A DNA stretch of 64,000 bases from UMGS1889 sp964540575 (lineage in GTDB: Bacteria > Bacillota > Clostridia > Oscillospirales > Ruminococcaceae), in the NCBI GenBank assembly GCA_964540575.1, contig CAZINI010000001.1, positions 1 to 64,000 on the forward strand, in the 5' to 3' direction. The position numbers and the translations under genes were made by a program. Each line of letters starts with the position of its first letter. The first letter of the stretch is position 1. Below the pieces are notes generated by a model that saw nothing but the letters and a program-made list of their open reading frames with translations, was not told the DNA's origin and did no database searches. Of the stretch, positions 17,793 through 26,682 are shown one piece after another.

Positions 17793-19892
17793 ATGTCAGA
17801 AGAAAAAATTCAGGGTGTTGCCGAGTATTTCGGCTGTAACGTATTCAACGAGGAAACAATGAGGGCTAGACTGCCTAAGAACGTTTTCAAGTCCCTTATG
17901 AAAACAAGAAAAATGGGCGTGCCTCTCGATGCCGATGTTGCCGAGGTAGTTGCAAGTGCAATGAAGGACTGGGCTGTTGAAAAGGGTGCTACCCACTACA
18001 CTCACTGGTTCCAGCCTATGACAGGCGTTACCGCCGAGAAGCACGATTCCTTTATCTCACCCGTAGGCGACGGAAAGGTAATTATGGAATTTTCCGGCAA
18101 GGAGCTGGTAAAGGGCGAACCCGATGCTTCCTCTTTCCCCTCGGGCGGTCTGAGAGCTACATTTGAAGCAAGAGGCTACACCGCTTGGGACCCCACCTCC
18201 GATGCATTTATCAAGGACGGTTCTCTTTACATACCTACCGCTTTCTGTTCCTACACAGGCGAGGTGCTTGATAAGAAAACTCCTCTGCTCCGTTCAATGG
18301 AAGCTGTTTCCGAGCAGGCTGTAAGAGTTCTCAGACTTTTCGGAAATACCACTGCTACAAGAGTTACCACAACTGTTGGTCCCGAGCAGGAATATTTCCT
18401 TGTTGACAAGAAGCTGTACGATCAGCGTAAAGACCTTATCTTTACAGGAAGAACACTTTTCGGTGCAAAATCTCCCAAGGGTCAGGAGCTGGAGGATCAC
18501 TATTTCGGAAATATCAAGACAAGAGTTGCGGAATATATGAAGGAGCTGGACAGCGAGCTTTGGAAGCTGGGAATTCTCGCTAAGACAAAGCACAACGAGG
18601 TTGCTCCTGCACAGCACGAGCTTGCTCCTATCTTCTCCACATCAAATATCGCTGCCGACCACAATCAGCTGACTATGGAGCTGATGAAGAAGATCGCTCT
18701 TAAGCACGGTCTGGTTTGTCTGCTTCACGAAAAGCCTTTTGCAGGCGTAAACGGTTCGGGTAAGCACAACAACTGGTCCATCTCCACAAACGACGGTCAG
18801 AACCTGCTCGACCCCGGTGATACACCCGCTGAGAATGCTCAGTTCCTGACATTCCTCTGTGCTATCATCAAGGGCGTTCACGAGTATGCTCCTCTGCTGA
18901 GAATTGCCGCTTCCTCCGCAGGAAACGACCACAGACTTGGTGCTAACGAGGCTCCTCCCGCTATCGTTTCTATGTTTATCGGTGATGAGCTGCAGAAGGT
19001 CATTGAGGCTATCGAAAATGACGGCACTGTTGAGTCGGGTGCAGGCACAAAGTTTGAGCTTGGCGTTGGTATTCTTCCTAACTTTATCAAGGATACTACC
19101 GACCGTAACAGAACATCTCCCTTTGCATTTACAGGAAATAAGTTTGAGTTCAGAATGCTGGGTTCTGCAGATTCTATCTCCTGCACCAACATTATGCTGA
19201 ATACTATCGTTGCCAAGGAACTGTCCGAATTTGCGGATATTCTTGAAAAGGCTGACGATTTCAACGCAACTCTTAAGGAACTGCTGAAAAAGACCATCAA
19301 GGAGCACAAGGCTGTTATCTTCAACGGAAACGGCTACTCCGCAGAGTGGGTAGAGGAGGCTGCAAGAAGAGGTCTGCCTAACCTTGTTTCCACTGTTGAT
19401 TGTGTTCCGCTGTTTGCTGCCGATGAAAATGTTGCTATCTTCGAGCAGTTCAAGGTATATACAAGAAGCGAGATCGAGTCCCGTACCGAGGTGCTCCTTG
19501 AAAACTATGGCAAGGTCATCAACATCGAGGCTCTGACTATGATCGATATGGCAAGAAAGGATATTATTCCTGCAGGTCTGGAGTTTGCTAAGTTCCTTGC
19601 CGAGTCGGTCGTTGCAAAGAATTCCGCAGGTATTGACAGTGCTGTTGAAAAGAAGCTTGCCGATAAGGTTTCCGGTCTTGTGGCTTCCATTGATTCAGCA
19701 ACAGCTGTTCTTGAAGATAAGGTTCTCGGTGCTAAGAATGCTGATGGTGCTGAGGCTACTGCAAAATATTTCAGAAATGAAGTATTCTCTGCTATGCAGT
19801 CCCTGAGAGCTGTTGCAGACGAGCTTGAAACTGTCTGCCCCGAAAAGGTATGGCCTTTCCCCACATACGGCGACCTCCTTTTCAGAGTTTGA
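17793..19892 (+). CDS. glnN: Glutamine synthetase type III
   Basis: 699 residues, the length of GSIII (Bacteroides/Clostridia type), much longer than GSI. ATP-dependent ligation of ammonia to glutamate. Recognisable blocks: N-terminal GSIII domain with ARLPKNVFKSLMKT and the THWFQPMTG segment; GPEQEYFLVDK (metal-binding Glu); KHNEVAPAQHELAP; FAGVNGSGKHNNWS; and RNRTSPFAFTGNKFEFRMLGS. ATG 17793 with GGGAGG 8 bp upstream; the upstream in-frame extension runs through the promoter and leader. Expressed alone behind an attenuator-like leader and ends with two hairpins. Functionally linked to the Amt-PII channel at the window start. Confidence 0.96.
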   Translation: MSEEKIQGVAEYFGCNVFNEETMRARLPKNVFKSLMKTRKMGVPLDADVAEVVASAMKDWAVEKGATHYTHWFQPMTGVTAEKHDSFISPVGDGKVIMEFSGKELVKGEPDASSFPSGGLRATFEARGYTAWDPTSDAFIKDGSLYIPTAFCSYTGEVLDKKTPLLRSMEAVSEQAVRVLRLFGNTTATRVTTTVGPEQEYFLVDKKLYDQRKDLIFTGRTLFGAKSPKGQELEDHYFGNIKTRVAEYMKELDSELWKLGILAKTKHNEVAPAQHELAPIFSTSNIAADHNQLTMELMKKIALKHGLVCLLHEKPFAGVNGSGKHNNWSISTNDGQNLLDPGDTPAENAQFLTFLCAIIKGVHEYAPLLRIAASSAGNDHRLGANEAPPAIVSMFIGDELQKVIEAIENDGTVESGAGTKFELGVGILPNFIKDTTDRNRTSPFAFTGNKFEFRMLGSADSISCTNIMLNTIVAKELSEFADILEKADDFNATLKELLKKTIKEHKAVIFNGNGYSAEWVEEAARRGLPNLVSTVDCVPLFAADENVAIFEQFKVYTRSEIESRTEVLLENYGKVINIEALTMIDMARKDIIPAGLEFAKFLAESVVAKNSAGIDSAVEKKLADKVSGLVASIDSATAVLEDKVLGAKNADGAEATAKYFRNEVFSAMQSLRAVADELETVCPEKVWPFPTYGDLLFRV

Positions 19893-19950
19893 TCCAGATT
19901 ATTTCTATATCCGAAATGTATGACCTTTCATACATTACTCACTTTACAAC

Positions 19951-19981
19951 GGCTTGCAGGTTTTCCCTGAGCCTGCAAGCC
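19951..19981. terminator. Perfect 10-bp hairpin downstream of glnN
   Basis: GGCTTGCAGG (19951-19960) and CCTGCAAGCC (19972-19981). No T-run follows, so it may be an RNA-stabilising stem in front of the second hairpin. Confidence 0.5.
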
Positions 19982-20000
19982 ATCTCCCTGAAGATAATAC

Positions 20001-20043
20001 GCCGACCGTTATGGGCAATACCTGCGGTCGGTGTAATTTTTTT
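20001..20043 (+). terminator. Rho-independent terminator of glnN
   Basis: CCGACCG (20002-20008) pairs with CGGTCGG (20025-20031), followed by TGTAATTTTTTT. Confidence 0.8.
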
Positions 20044-20074
20044 GTGAAAATGTAGATTTTTTCTGTATTTCCTC

Positions 20075-20103
20075 TTGCAAATCAGCGAGAAATATAGTAT
20101 AAT
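20075..20103 (+). promoter_or_regulatory. Promoter of the GH44 - GGDEF transcription unit
   Basis: -35 TTGCAA (20075-20080), 17-bp spacer, -10 TATAAT (20098-20103). The resulting leader to the GH44 start is about 165 nt, and includes the palindromes at 20184-20194 and 20215-20233. Confidence 0.75.
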
Positions 20104-20214
20104 ACTTTTGTATAGGTGTGCTCATTTAAAATTTGGAATATTTTGACTTATTCAACGTGCTTTTGCGTCGAGAAAATATCGGCAGAACAGTTCTCAAATA
20201 TTCGCAAGATCATA

Positions 20215-20233
20215 TTATTTCAAATTGAAATAA
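20215..20233. promoter_or_regulatory. Perfect 19-bp palindrome in the GH44 leader
   Basis: TTATTTCAA-A-TTGAAATAA, arms fully symmetric, about 40 bp before the start codon. A shorter palindrome AGAACAGTTCT lies at 20184-20194. Either could be a protein binding site; no regulator is identified. Confidence 0.45.
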
Positions 20234-20273
20234 CTGTCAACTACTGTTTTCGGCATACCCGAGAGGAAGTCCA

Positions 20274-22331
20274 ATGAAAAATATATCACGCCGTATAATT
20301 CCTATTGCTGCCGCTGCCGTTCTGTTTACAGGCAGTCTGCCTCAGTATGCTGCGGAGGCTTCGGTTATATATGACGATTCCGTGGTTACATTTAATATAG
20401 ATACCGAAAAGGACAGAAAAGCTGTCAGCCCGTATATTTACGGCGTCGCCGATACGATGCGGCTTTCGGGCATTAGGGCAAACGCCGTCAAGCAGAGCAA
20501 TGTTGCCGTTTCTACATATAACTGGGAAACCAACAACGCCAACACAGGCGTGCAGCTTTATAATTCCAACGATAAATCTCTTGTCAGCCGTTACCCTAAT
20601 GGTATGTGGAGCGAGCCGGGACTGTATTCCTATGCACTTGTCAGCGATGCTGATGCATGCGGTATTGCAGGACGCTTCGTGACCCTTCCCATGCTTGGAT
20701 TTGCGGCGGGTGATGGCAGCGGTATGGTCATAGAGCCATATTCAAAAGCCCCCGAGAGATGGCTGAGTGTTATCCCAAGGAAAAATGACGTCCTTACAAC
20801 TATCCCCGATATTTCCGATAATTTATCATATACCGATGAATACGTTCACTATCTGGTCAGCAGGTACGGCACTGCCGAAAGCGGCGGTATCACCGGCTAT
20901 TTTCTGGACAGAGAGCCTGAATATTGGCACGAGAATTTCCCTATGCTGGAATTATCTCCCGTTTCGGCGGCTTCGCTGACAGAGAAGAGCATAGTCCTTT
21001 CTCAGGCGGTAAAGGCTGTGGACAGCAGTGCGATGGTGTTCGGTCCGTCACTCAGAGGGCTGACTTCCTATATTTCGCTGAACGATGCTCCCGATTGGAA
21101 TAAGGTGGGAAGCGGTTTCAACTGGTTCATCGACTATTACCTCACCGAGATGCAAAAAGCGGAAAATGCCTCGGGCGAAAGGCTGCTTGACTGTCTTGAT
21201 CTGCATTATTATACCGAGTCGGTAAGTCCCACGGGGGACAGGGTGATAGACTGCACCGATTATTCTCACGAGCAGTGCAACCGCACAAGAATGCAGACGG
21301 TCAGGACACTTTGGGACCCCGATTATACCGAACTGAGCGATATGCATTCCTTTAAGCAGTATACGCCGCTTATCCCGATATTACAGGCGTCAATACAGCT
21401 GTATTATCCCGGGACAAAGCTTTCCTTCAGTGAATATGACTTTGGCGGCGGCAGCCACATCAGCGGCGGTATAGCTCAGGCTGATGCCTTGGGCTGCTTT
21501 GCAAAGCAGGGTGTTTATTTGGCTTGCCTGCGTCCGCTGGGGGAGGATTGCTCCTATCAGAAATCCGCTATAAATCTTTACACGAATTACGATAGAAGGG
21601 GAAGTTCCTTCGGCGATACTGTCGTAAGGGCGGATAACGGGAAGGATATTAACAGCTCTGTTTTTGCTTCCATAGACAGCGGCGATCCGTCAAGGCTTAC
21701 GGTGGTTGCGTCCAACAAGAATTATACGTTGGATAAGGAGATAACCTTCAAAATAAGCTCCAAGGCGGAGTATGATTCGGTCACGGTTTACGGATTTGAT
21801 TCCGAATCATCGGACATAAAGAAGATCGGCGATGTGAAAAATATTACCGATAATAGCTTTGTATATGAAATGCCGCCTCTTTCCGTGTATATTTTTGAGA
21901 TAAACGGTGAGATCCCTGAGGCTTCACATACTACTGCCGATGATAATATCGGTGATACCGTTATCTCGATGGAAAACGGAGAAACCTCGGTCAGCGAACC
22001 GCCGGAAACAGCCGTATCGGATGAAGTTACCGAAACTGCTGCATCTCCCGAAACTTCGTCAACTCAGACCGAACCGTCTGCTGTGACCGAACTTCCCGCC
22101 GAAAGCGGCGGAGGGTCTGATGTCAGCTCTTCATCAATATCCGGAATTACGGGTAATACAGATCATTCGGAAGCTCAGACAGCATCGGAAACGGATAAAG
22201 CTCCCGTTGGCGGCTCGGTCACGGACGATGAAAAGCATTTCCCTCTTGTGGGCAAAATATTTATCTCATTGCTGACAGCTTCGGCTGCCGCTCTTATGGT
22301 ATATGCAGTAATAATTGATAACAAGCAATAG
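20274..22331 (+). CDS. Secreted GH44-like glycoside hydrolase with C-terminal membrane anchor
   Basis: 685 residues. Signal peptide (1-~29); catalytic domain ~35-540 of GH44 type (YIYGV opening, STYNWETNNANTG, DLHYY, SEYDFGGGSHISGGIAQADALG); Thr/Ser/Glu-rich linker ~550-645; C-terminal hydrophobic helix ~655-680 and short basic tail. GH44 enzymes are endo-beta-glucanases/xyloglucanases. Proposed acid/base Glu214 in LDREPEYW and nucleophile Glu387 in SEYDF are present, but the Asn normally preceding the acid/base Glu (NEP) is Arg213. The helix suggests a cell-surface tether; no LPXTG motif and no dockerin are seen. The GGDEF gene follows 13 bp later. Confidence 0.82.
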   Translation: MKNISRRIIPIAAAAVLFTGSLPQYAAEASVIYDDSVVTFNIDTEKDRKAVSPYIYGVADTMRLSGIRANAVKQSNVAVSTYNWETNNANTGVQLYNSNDKSLVSRYPNGMWSEPGLYSYALVSDADACGIAGRFVTLPMLGFAAGDGSGMVIEPYSKAPERWLSVIPRKNDVLTTIPDISDNLSYTDEYVHYLVSRYGTAESGGITGYFLDREPEYWHENFPMLELSPVSAASLTEKSIVLSQAVKAVDSSAMVFGPSLRGLTSYISLNDAPDWNKVGSGFNWFIDYYLTEMQKAENASGERLLDCLDLHYYTESVSPTGDRVIDCTDYSHEQCNRTRMQTVRTLWDPDYTELSDMHSFKQYTPLIPILQASIQLYYPGTKLSFSEYDFGGGSHISGGIAQADALGCFAKQGVYLACLRPLGEDCSYQKSAINLYTNYDRRGSSFGDTVVRADNGKDINSSVFASIDSGDPSRLTVVASNKNYTLDKEITFKISSKAEYDSVTVYGFDSESSDIKKIGDVKNITDNSFVYEMPPLSVYIFEINGEIPEASHTTADDNIGDTVISMENGETSVSEPPETAVSDEVTETAASPETSSTQTEPSAVTELPAESGGGSDVSSSSISGITGNTDHSEAQTASETDKAPVGGSVTDDEKHFPLVGKIFISLLTASAAALMVYAVIIDNKQ

Positions 22332-22344
22332 AAGGGATTAACAG

Positions 22345-24306
22345 ATGCGTATAAAAATAAAGCTTACAGCAATAATGCTGCTGATTCTTATAATACCGAT
22401 GATAGCTGTAAACATTATTTCTTCCAATAGAATAAAGAATTATGCGGCTTATGTAAGCAAAAATGATTACGGAAATTTGATCGATACTCAAAGTGCCTGC
22501 TTAGGTGCTTATTTTGAGAATTGTATTTCCGGAATAAAATCTGTATCTGCCGACGACAGCGTTAAGGCATTGCTGGCAGGTACCGGTTCAGATGAAGCTG
22601 CACTGGATTTTATCACAGGCTTTAAAAACGGAGAGCTTGCCATTGATACGGTGCTGGTTTGTGATCTTGATGGAAATATCATGGTATCCACCGATAAATC
22701 CTATAAAGGGAAGCATGCTTCTGAACTGAAAATCGACTTTATAAACAGCGGTTCCGGTGTGTCTGATTTCTACTATTATGGTGCAGGTATAAACAAAAGG
22801 GTCGTTTATGTTATTTCGAGATATGTCTATTCAGATGATAATGAAAAAATCGGTACGGTTGATTTTATCTATAATTCAGGTTATTTTCAGAAGATAATCT
22901 CAAACTCAGATAAAAATGAAAATGCAGTTTGTGCTGTCGCTGACAGCAGCGGCAATATTTTCAGATCGTCTATTAACGTTTACAATCATTACAGCAAGAT
23001 GGATCTGCCCGAATCGGTTTCAGCTCAGCTTTCCGCTGTTTTTAACGATGGTATACAGGCTCCTGTTACTATTGAATATACGCAGGACTCTAAAATGAAT
23101 ACTATCATTTGTTCACCTATTTCGGGAAGCGACTGGGTATCGATCTATATTATTGACAGTCAGAGTATTATGTCGGCAGCGGGGAGGTATAATTCTCAGA
23201 CAGGCACTGTGTCATTCTTCCTTGTTATTGCAGCGATCATCGTAATTGTTGTTTTTACATTTAAATTTACCAAGCCTGTGAATATGATGATGAATGTTGT
23301 CAAGCAGCAGCGGGGAGGAAACAGTCAGGCTAGGTTTGAAACTGAGGGGAACGACGAATTTACCCATATATGCAGCGAGCTTAACAAGCTGCTTGATAAA
23401 ATGGTCGAATCGGAGTACCGCTATAAGGCTATCGTGGAGATGACTAACAATATCATCTTCGAGGTAAACCTTATTAAGGATAATGTTTTTGTGTCCTCAA
23501 GCTTTAATAAGAAGTTCAGCTTCCGTCCGAAATCCGATAAGCTGGAGGACAGCTTCCTTTGCAAGGCAAGAGTTCACAAGGACGATAAGGATCGTTTCGA
23601 TGCGGACATTGAGAAGCTTCTGAGCACTGATATGAATCATTTGCAGGGTGAATATCGCATTAAGGATATTTACGGAGATTTCTCATGGACAATGATAAGG
23701 GCTGCCAAGTTCTATGACAGAAATCAGACCCCGTCAAAAATAATCGGAGTTATCGTGGATATTGACAGGGACAAGAAGAGTATGATAAATTTGGAGCAGA
23801 GGGCAAATTTCGATGCTTTGACGCATCTGTATAACCGTCCCCATCTTATTAAAACTCTGGAGGAGGAGATAAAGGCAACTCCCGCAGAGGGTTCTCTCGG
23901 AGCGGTTATGTTTGTGGATCTGGATAACTTCAAATATTTCAATGATACCTTTGGTCACAGCTGCGGCGATGAGGTGCTGAAATTTGTTGCGGATACGCTG
24001 AAAGAGGTCGCTTATGACAAGGGCTTCGCAGGAAGGCTCGGCGGAGATGAGTTCGTTATCTGCATAAGAAATCTCAAGCTTTACGGCGATGCGGGCGAAT
24101 ATGCACAGGAGATAATCTCAACGCTTGCTAAGGGCTATGAGTCGGATATTTCCGGTCAGCTGCATCAGGTGCATTGCAGTATCGGTATCTCATTTATACA
24201 TATAAACGGCGAAGAAGCCGAGGATATTATCAAGGCTGCCGACAATGCTATGTATGAGGTCAAAAAGCACGGAAAAGGCAATTTTTCGTATGCAAAAAGC
24301 GAGTAA
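22345..24306 (+). CDS. Membrane diguanylate cyclase, Cache-like sensor, PAS and GGDEF domains
   Basis: 653 residues. TM helix at ~7-27, extracellular Cache/dCache-like domain ~30-285, second TM ~289-308, HAMP-like linker, PAS ~355-480 (FEVNLIKDNVFVSSSF ... ASKIIGVIVDID-type end), then GGDEF ~485-650. The active-site motif is intact (GRLGGDEF, residues 566-570) with the FVDLDNFKYFND metal site. No RxxD inhibitory site is seen five residues before GGDEF, so product feedback there is unlikely. Predicted to make c-di-GMP in response to an external ligand. Probably cotranscribed with the GH44 gene. Confidence 0.88.
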   Translation: MRIKIKLTAIMLLILIIPMIAVNIISSNRIKNYAAYVSKNDYGNLIDTQSACLGAYFENCISGIKSVSADDSVKALLAGTGSDEAALDFITGFKNGELAIDTVLVCDLDGNIMVSTDKSYKGKHASELKIDFINSGSGVSDFYYYGAGINKRVVYVISRYVYSDDNEKIGTVDFIYNSGYFQKIISNSDKNENAVCAVADSSGNIFRSSINVYNHYSKMDLPESVSAQLSAVFNDGIQAPVTIEYTQDSKMNTIICSPISGSDWVSIYIIDSQSIMSAAGRYNSQTGTVSFFLVIAAIIVIVVFTFKFTKPVNMMMNVVKQQRGGNSQARFETEGNDEFTHICSELNKLLDKMVESEYRYKAIVEMTNNIIFEVNLIKDNVFVSSSFNKKFSFRPKSDKLEDSFLCKARVHKDDKDRFDADIEKLLSTDMNHLQGEYRIKDIYGDFSWTMIRAAKFYDRNQTPSKIIGVIVDIDRDKKSMINLEQRANFDALTHLYNRPHLIKTLEEEIKATPAEGSLGAVMFVDLDNFKYFNDTFGHSCGDEVLKFVADTLKEVAYDKGFAGRLGGDEFVICIRNLKLYGDAGEYAQEIISTLAKGYESDISGQLHQVHCSIGISFIHINGEEAEDIIKAADNAMYEVKKHGKGNFSYAKSE

Positions 24307-24343
24307 AACGACGACCTTTCCGTTGTTGAATTTATGGACGTAA

Positions 24344-24384
24344 TATGTGTCTTTCCCGCAGCAAAATTTCGGGAAAGGCACATA
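24344..24384. terminator. Long hairpin after the GGDEF gene
   Basis: Arms TATGTGTCTTTCCCG (24344-24358) and CGGGAAAGGCACATA (24370-24384), 15 bp with one G-T pair. No T-run follows. Likely marks the end of the GH44-GGDEF transcript or a processing site. Confidence 0.5.
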
Positions 24385-24395
24385 CTTAATTTAAT

Positions 24396-24466
24396 GTCTG
24401 TCTGCCGCCCGTTAGCGGCGGCAAATGCAGACGTCAATCAGGTATTGAGTACGCACTAATTTTATT
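24396..24466 (+). terminator. GC-rich hairpin before cdaA
   Basis: TGCCGCC (24403-24409) pairs with GGCGGCA (24417-24423), with flanking GTCTG/CAGAC extending it (24396-24432). The T-rich stretch TTTTATTTT comes only ~28 bp later, so this may be either a terminator or a leader structure of cdaA. Confidence 0.4.
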
Positions 24467-24485
24467 TTAAGGAATGATTGTGTGA

Positions 24486-25358
24486 ATGGATAGGCTTAGT
24501 GGCTTCTGGAACGATCTGAAAAATGTAATAGCCTCAATGACTCCCGTTGACGGGCTGGATATTTTAATGCTGAGCATTATTATCTATGCGTTGATGAAAT
24601 GGGTGAGGGAAACAAGGGCAGAACAGCTTGTAAAGGGTATTGCCGTGCTTAGTATTGCATATGCTATTGCTGCGGTGCTGGAGATGAAGGCTATCAGTTT
24701 CCTTCTCAGCAAGACCTTCGATGTCGGTCTGCTGGCTCTGCTGATAATGTTCCAGCCTGAGCTGCGGCGTGGATTGGAAAAGGTCGGCCACACTAAGGTG
24801 GGGCAGCTGGGCGTTTTCCAGTTTGGTTCGGAAATGAGTGATGATACCGTAGCAAAGTGGAATACTGCCATTGAGGCTATCTGCGATGCCTGCGATGACC
24901 TTTCCGCAACGACCACAGGTGCACTTATTGTTATCGAACGTCAGACAAGGCTTGGCGAGCAGATAGACACGGGAACGATAATGAACGCTCTCCCCAGCAA
25001 GGAGGTTTTCGGAAATATTTTCTATCCCAAAACGCCGCTGCATGACGGTGCGGTTATTATGAGGGACGGAATTATTCTCGCCGCTGCCTGCTTCCTGCCG
25101 AAGCCTCAGAAGGAGGAGCTTATCAACAAGCAGCTCGGTTCAAGGCATAGGGCTGCTATTGGCATGAGCGAAAATTCGGACGCTATCGTTGTAGTCGTGT
25201 CCGAGGAAACAGGCTGCATTTCGGTTGCGGAAAACGGCACGCTTACGAGAAATCTTACCCGAGATAGCCTGAAAAAGCTTCTCAGAACCAAGCTTCTTCC
25301 CGAAAAGCCCCAGCAGAAAACCGAAAAGAAGCTTAAATTCAGGAGGCTGTTAAAATGA
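24486..25358 (+). CDS. cdaA: Diadenylate cyclase CdaA
   Basis: 290 residues. Three N-terminal transmembrane helices (~20-110) followed by a DisA_N cyclase domain that makes c-di-AMP from two ATP. Both catalytic motifs are intact: DGA in TPLHDGAVIMRDG and RHR in GSRHRAAIGMSE. c-di-AMP controls potassium/osmolyte and cell-wall balance in Firmicutes. Its stop overlaps the cdaR start (ATGA). AAGGA is 12 bp before the ATG, slightly far; no better start is in frame. The usual downstream glmM is not adjacent here. Confidence 0.95.
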   Translation: MDRLSGFWNDLKNVIASMTPVDGLDILMLSIIIYALMKWVRETRAEQLVKGIAVLSIAYAIAAVLEMKAISFLLSKTFDVGLLALLIMFQPELRRGLEKVGHTKVGQLGVFQFGSEMSDDTVAKWNTAIEAICDACDDLSATTTGALIVIERQTRLGEQIDTGTIMNALPSKEVFGNIFYPKTPLHDGAVIMRDGIILAAACFLPKPQKEELINKQLGSRHRAAIGMSENSDAIVVVVSEETGCISVAENGTLTRNLTRDSLKKLLRTKLLPEKPQQKTEKKLKFRRLLK

Positions 25359-26677
25359 AAGAAACTTTAAAGGAGATATGGCAGTCTGTTGTTAAGGCGT
25401 CAAAGCATAATATTACTCAGAAAATCACAGCGTTTTGTTTTGCATTTTTGCTGTGGTATTTCGTTTCGGTAAATGTTTATCCGACTATCAGTGAGGACGT
25501 TTACGGTGTGGATGTTAAAGTGGAGATAGCAGGAAGCTATGCGGAATCGGTGGAGCTTCAGCCTGTTTCCGTCGGCACTCAGACGGTCAATGTCCGCATT
25601 GAGGGCAAGCGTTCGGAAATTGCCGATATTTCGGCAAAGGATCTGGTGGCTTATGTAAATGTGGATAATGTCACCTCCGCAAGGGAATACAAGCTTCCTG
25701 TTGAGGTCAAAAGCGTTGATGGAAAGGAATTTGAGGTGCTGTCCGTTTCGCCGTCGAATATTGCGGTGAAATTCGATAAGATCATTACCAAAAGCTTCGA
25801 GGTCGAGCCTGATATTTCATCTATCTCGGTAATGCCCGGTTATTTTAAGGACGAAATATCGGTAACTCCCGCAACTATCAGCATAACAGGTCCGCAGAAC
25901 AGGATTGATAACATTACCAATGTTTACGCAAAAACCACCGTCAGCAAGGAACTGAAGGCTTCGGCGGAGGTTCAGTCCAACGAGATAGTTCTTTTCAATA
26001 AGAATACCAATGCGGAGATTTCCAACGATAACGGCGACCTTACCTTTGATAAGTCCAGCTTTACCATTGTCATTCCTATATATGTTAAGCAGACTGTTCC
26101 GCTGGAGGTCGAGATACAGAACGCTCCCGCTGGCTTTGATGCTGACTCGTTCAAAAAGCAGCTAATTCTGTCCGAAACTCAGATAGACATTGGTGCACCT
26201 ACCGAAAGCATTCGTGATATAAACAGCTTTGTGGTCGGTATGATAGATATGAGGTATGTGGACATTGGTTCAACCTTTGAATTTGATATTATTCTTGGAG
26301 ATGGCTACACAAATCTTTCGGGAATAGAATCTGTTACCGTTACCTGTCCCAGCGAGGGGCTTGCGAAGAAGCGTATCAATCTTCGTTCATCGGATTTTGC
26401 AGTTATCAATGCACCTGCACAGTTCGATATTTCACCCATAAATTCGGGATATTCCATTGATTTCATAGGCCCTGAGGAGCTTATTGCCGATCTGTCCAAG
26501 CTGGATGTCGTGGCAGTTCTTGACCTGATGCCTTATGAGATAGAGGAGGGTACATTTGCGTGTCCTGTGCAGATCTCCGTACCGTCCCACCCCGAGATAT
26601 GGTCTATGGGAACCTTCAACATTTCGCTGACGGCAAGTATTAAGGAAGAACCCGAACCCGAGGTCACGGAGGAATAA
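25355..26677 (+). CDS. cdaR: CdaR, YbbR-domain regulator of CdaA
   Basis: 440 residues. Short cytoplasmic N-terminus, one TM helix (ITAFCFAFLLWYFVSVNVYP, ~24-43), then an extracellular region of repeated YbbR beta domains (four by eye, each with a VEIAGS/VSVGTQTVNVRIEG-like pattern) and an acidic tail. CdaR binds CdaA in the membrane and tunes its activity. Start overlaps cdaA by 4 bp. No catalytic residues expected. Confidence 0.92.
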   Translation: MKETLKEIWQSVVKASKHNITQKITAFCFAFLLWYFVSVNVYPTISEDVYGVDVKVEIAGSYAESVELQPVSVGTQTVNVRIEGKRSEIADISAKDLVAYVNVDNVTSAREYKLPVEVKSVDGKEFEVLSVSPSNIAVKFDKIITKSFEVEPDISSISVMPGYFKDEISVTPATISITGPQNRIDNITNVYAKTTVSKELKASAEVQSNEIVLFNKNTNAEISNDNGDLTFDKSSFTIVIPIYVKQTVPLEVEIQNAPAGFDADSFKKQLILSETQIDIGAPTESIRDINSFVVGMIDMRYVDIGSTFEFDIILGDGYTNLSGIESVTVTCPSEGLAKKRINLRSSDFAVINAPAQFDISPINSGYSIDFIGPEELIADLSKLDVVAVLDLMPYEIEEGTFACPVQISVPSHPEIWSMGTFNISLTASIKEEPEPEVTEE

Positions 26678-26682
26678 AAAGT

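Noticed and set aside
22240..22331. LPXTG sortase signal at the GH44 C-terminus
   Set aside because: No LPXTG-like motif before the hydrophobic helix; FPLVGK is not a sortase motif I can support. Called a membrane anchor.
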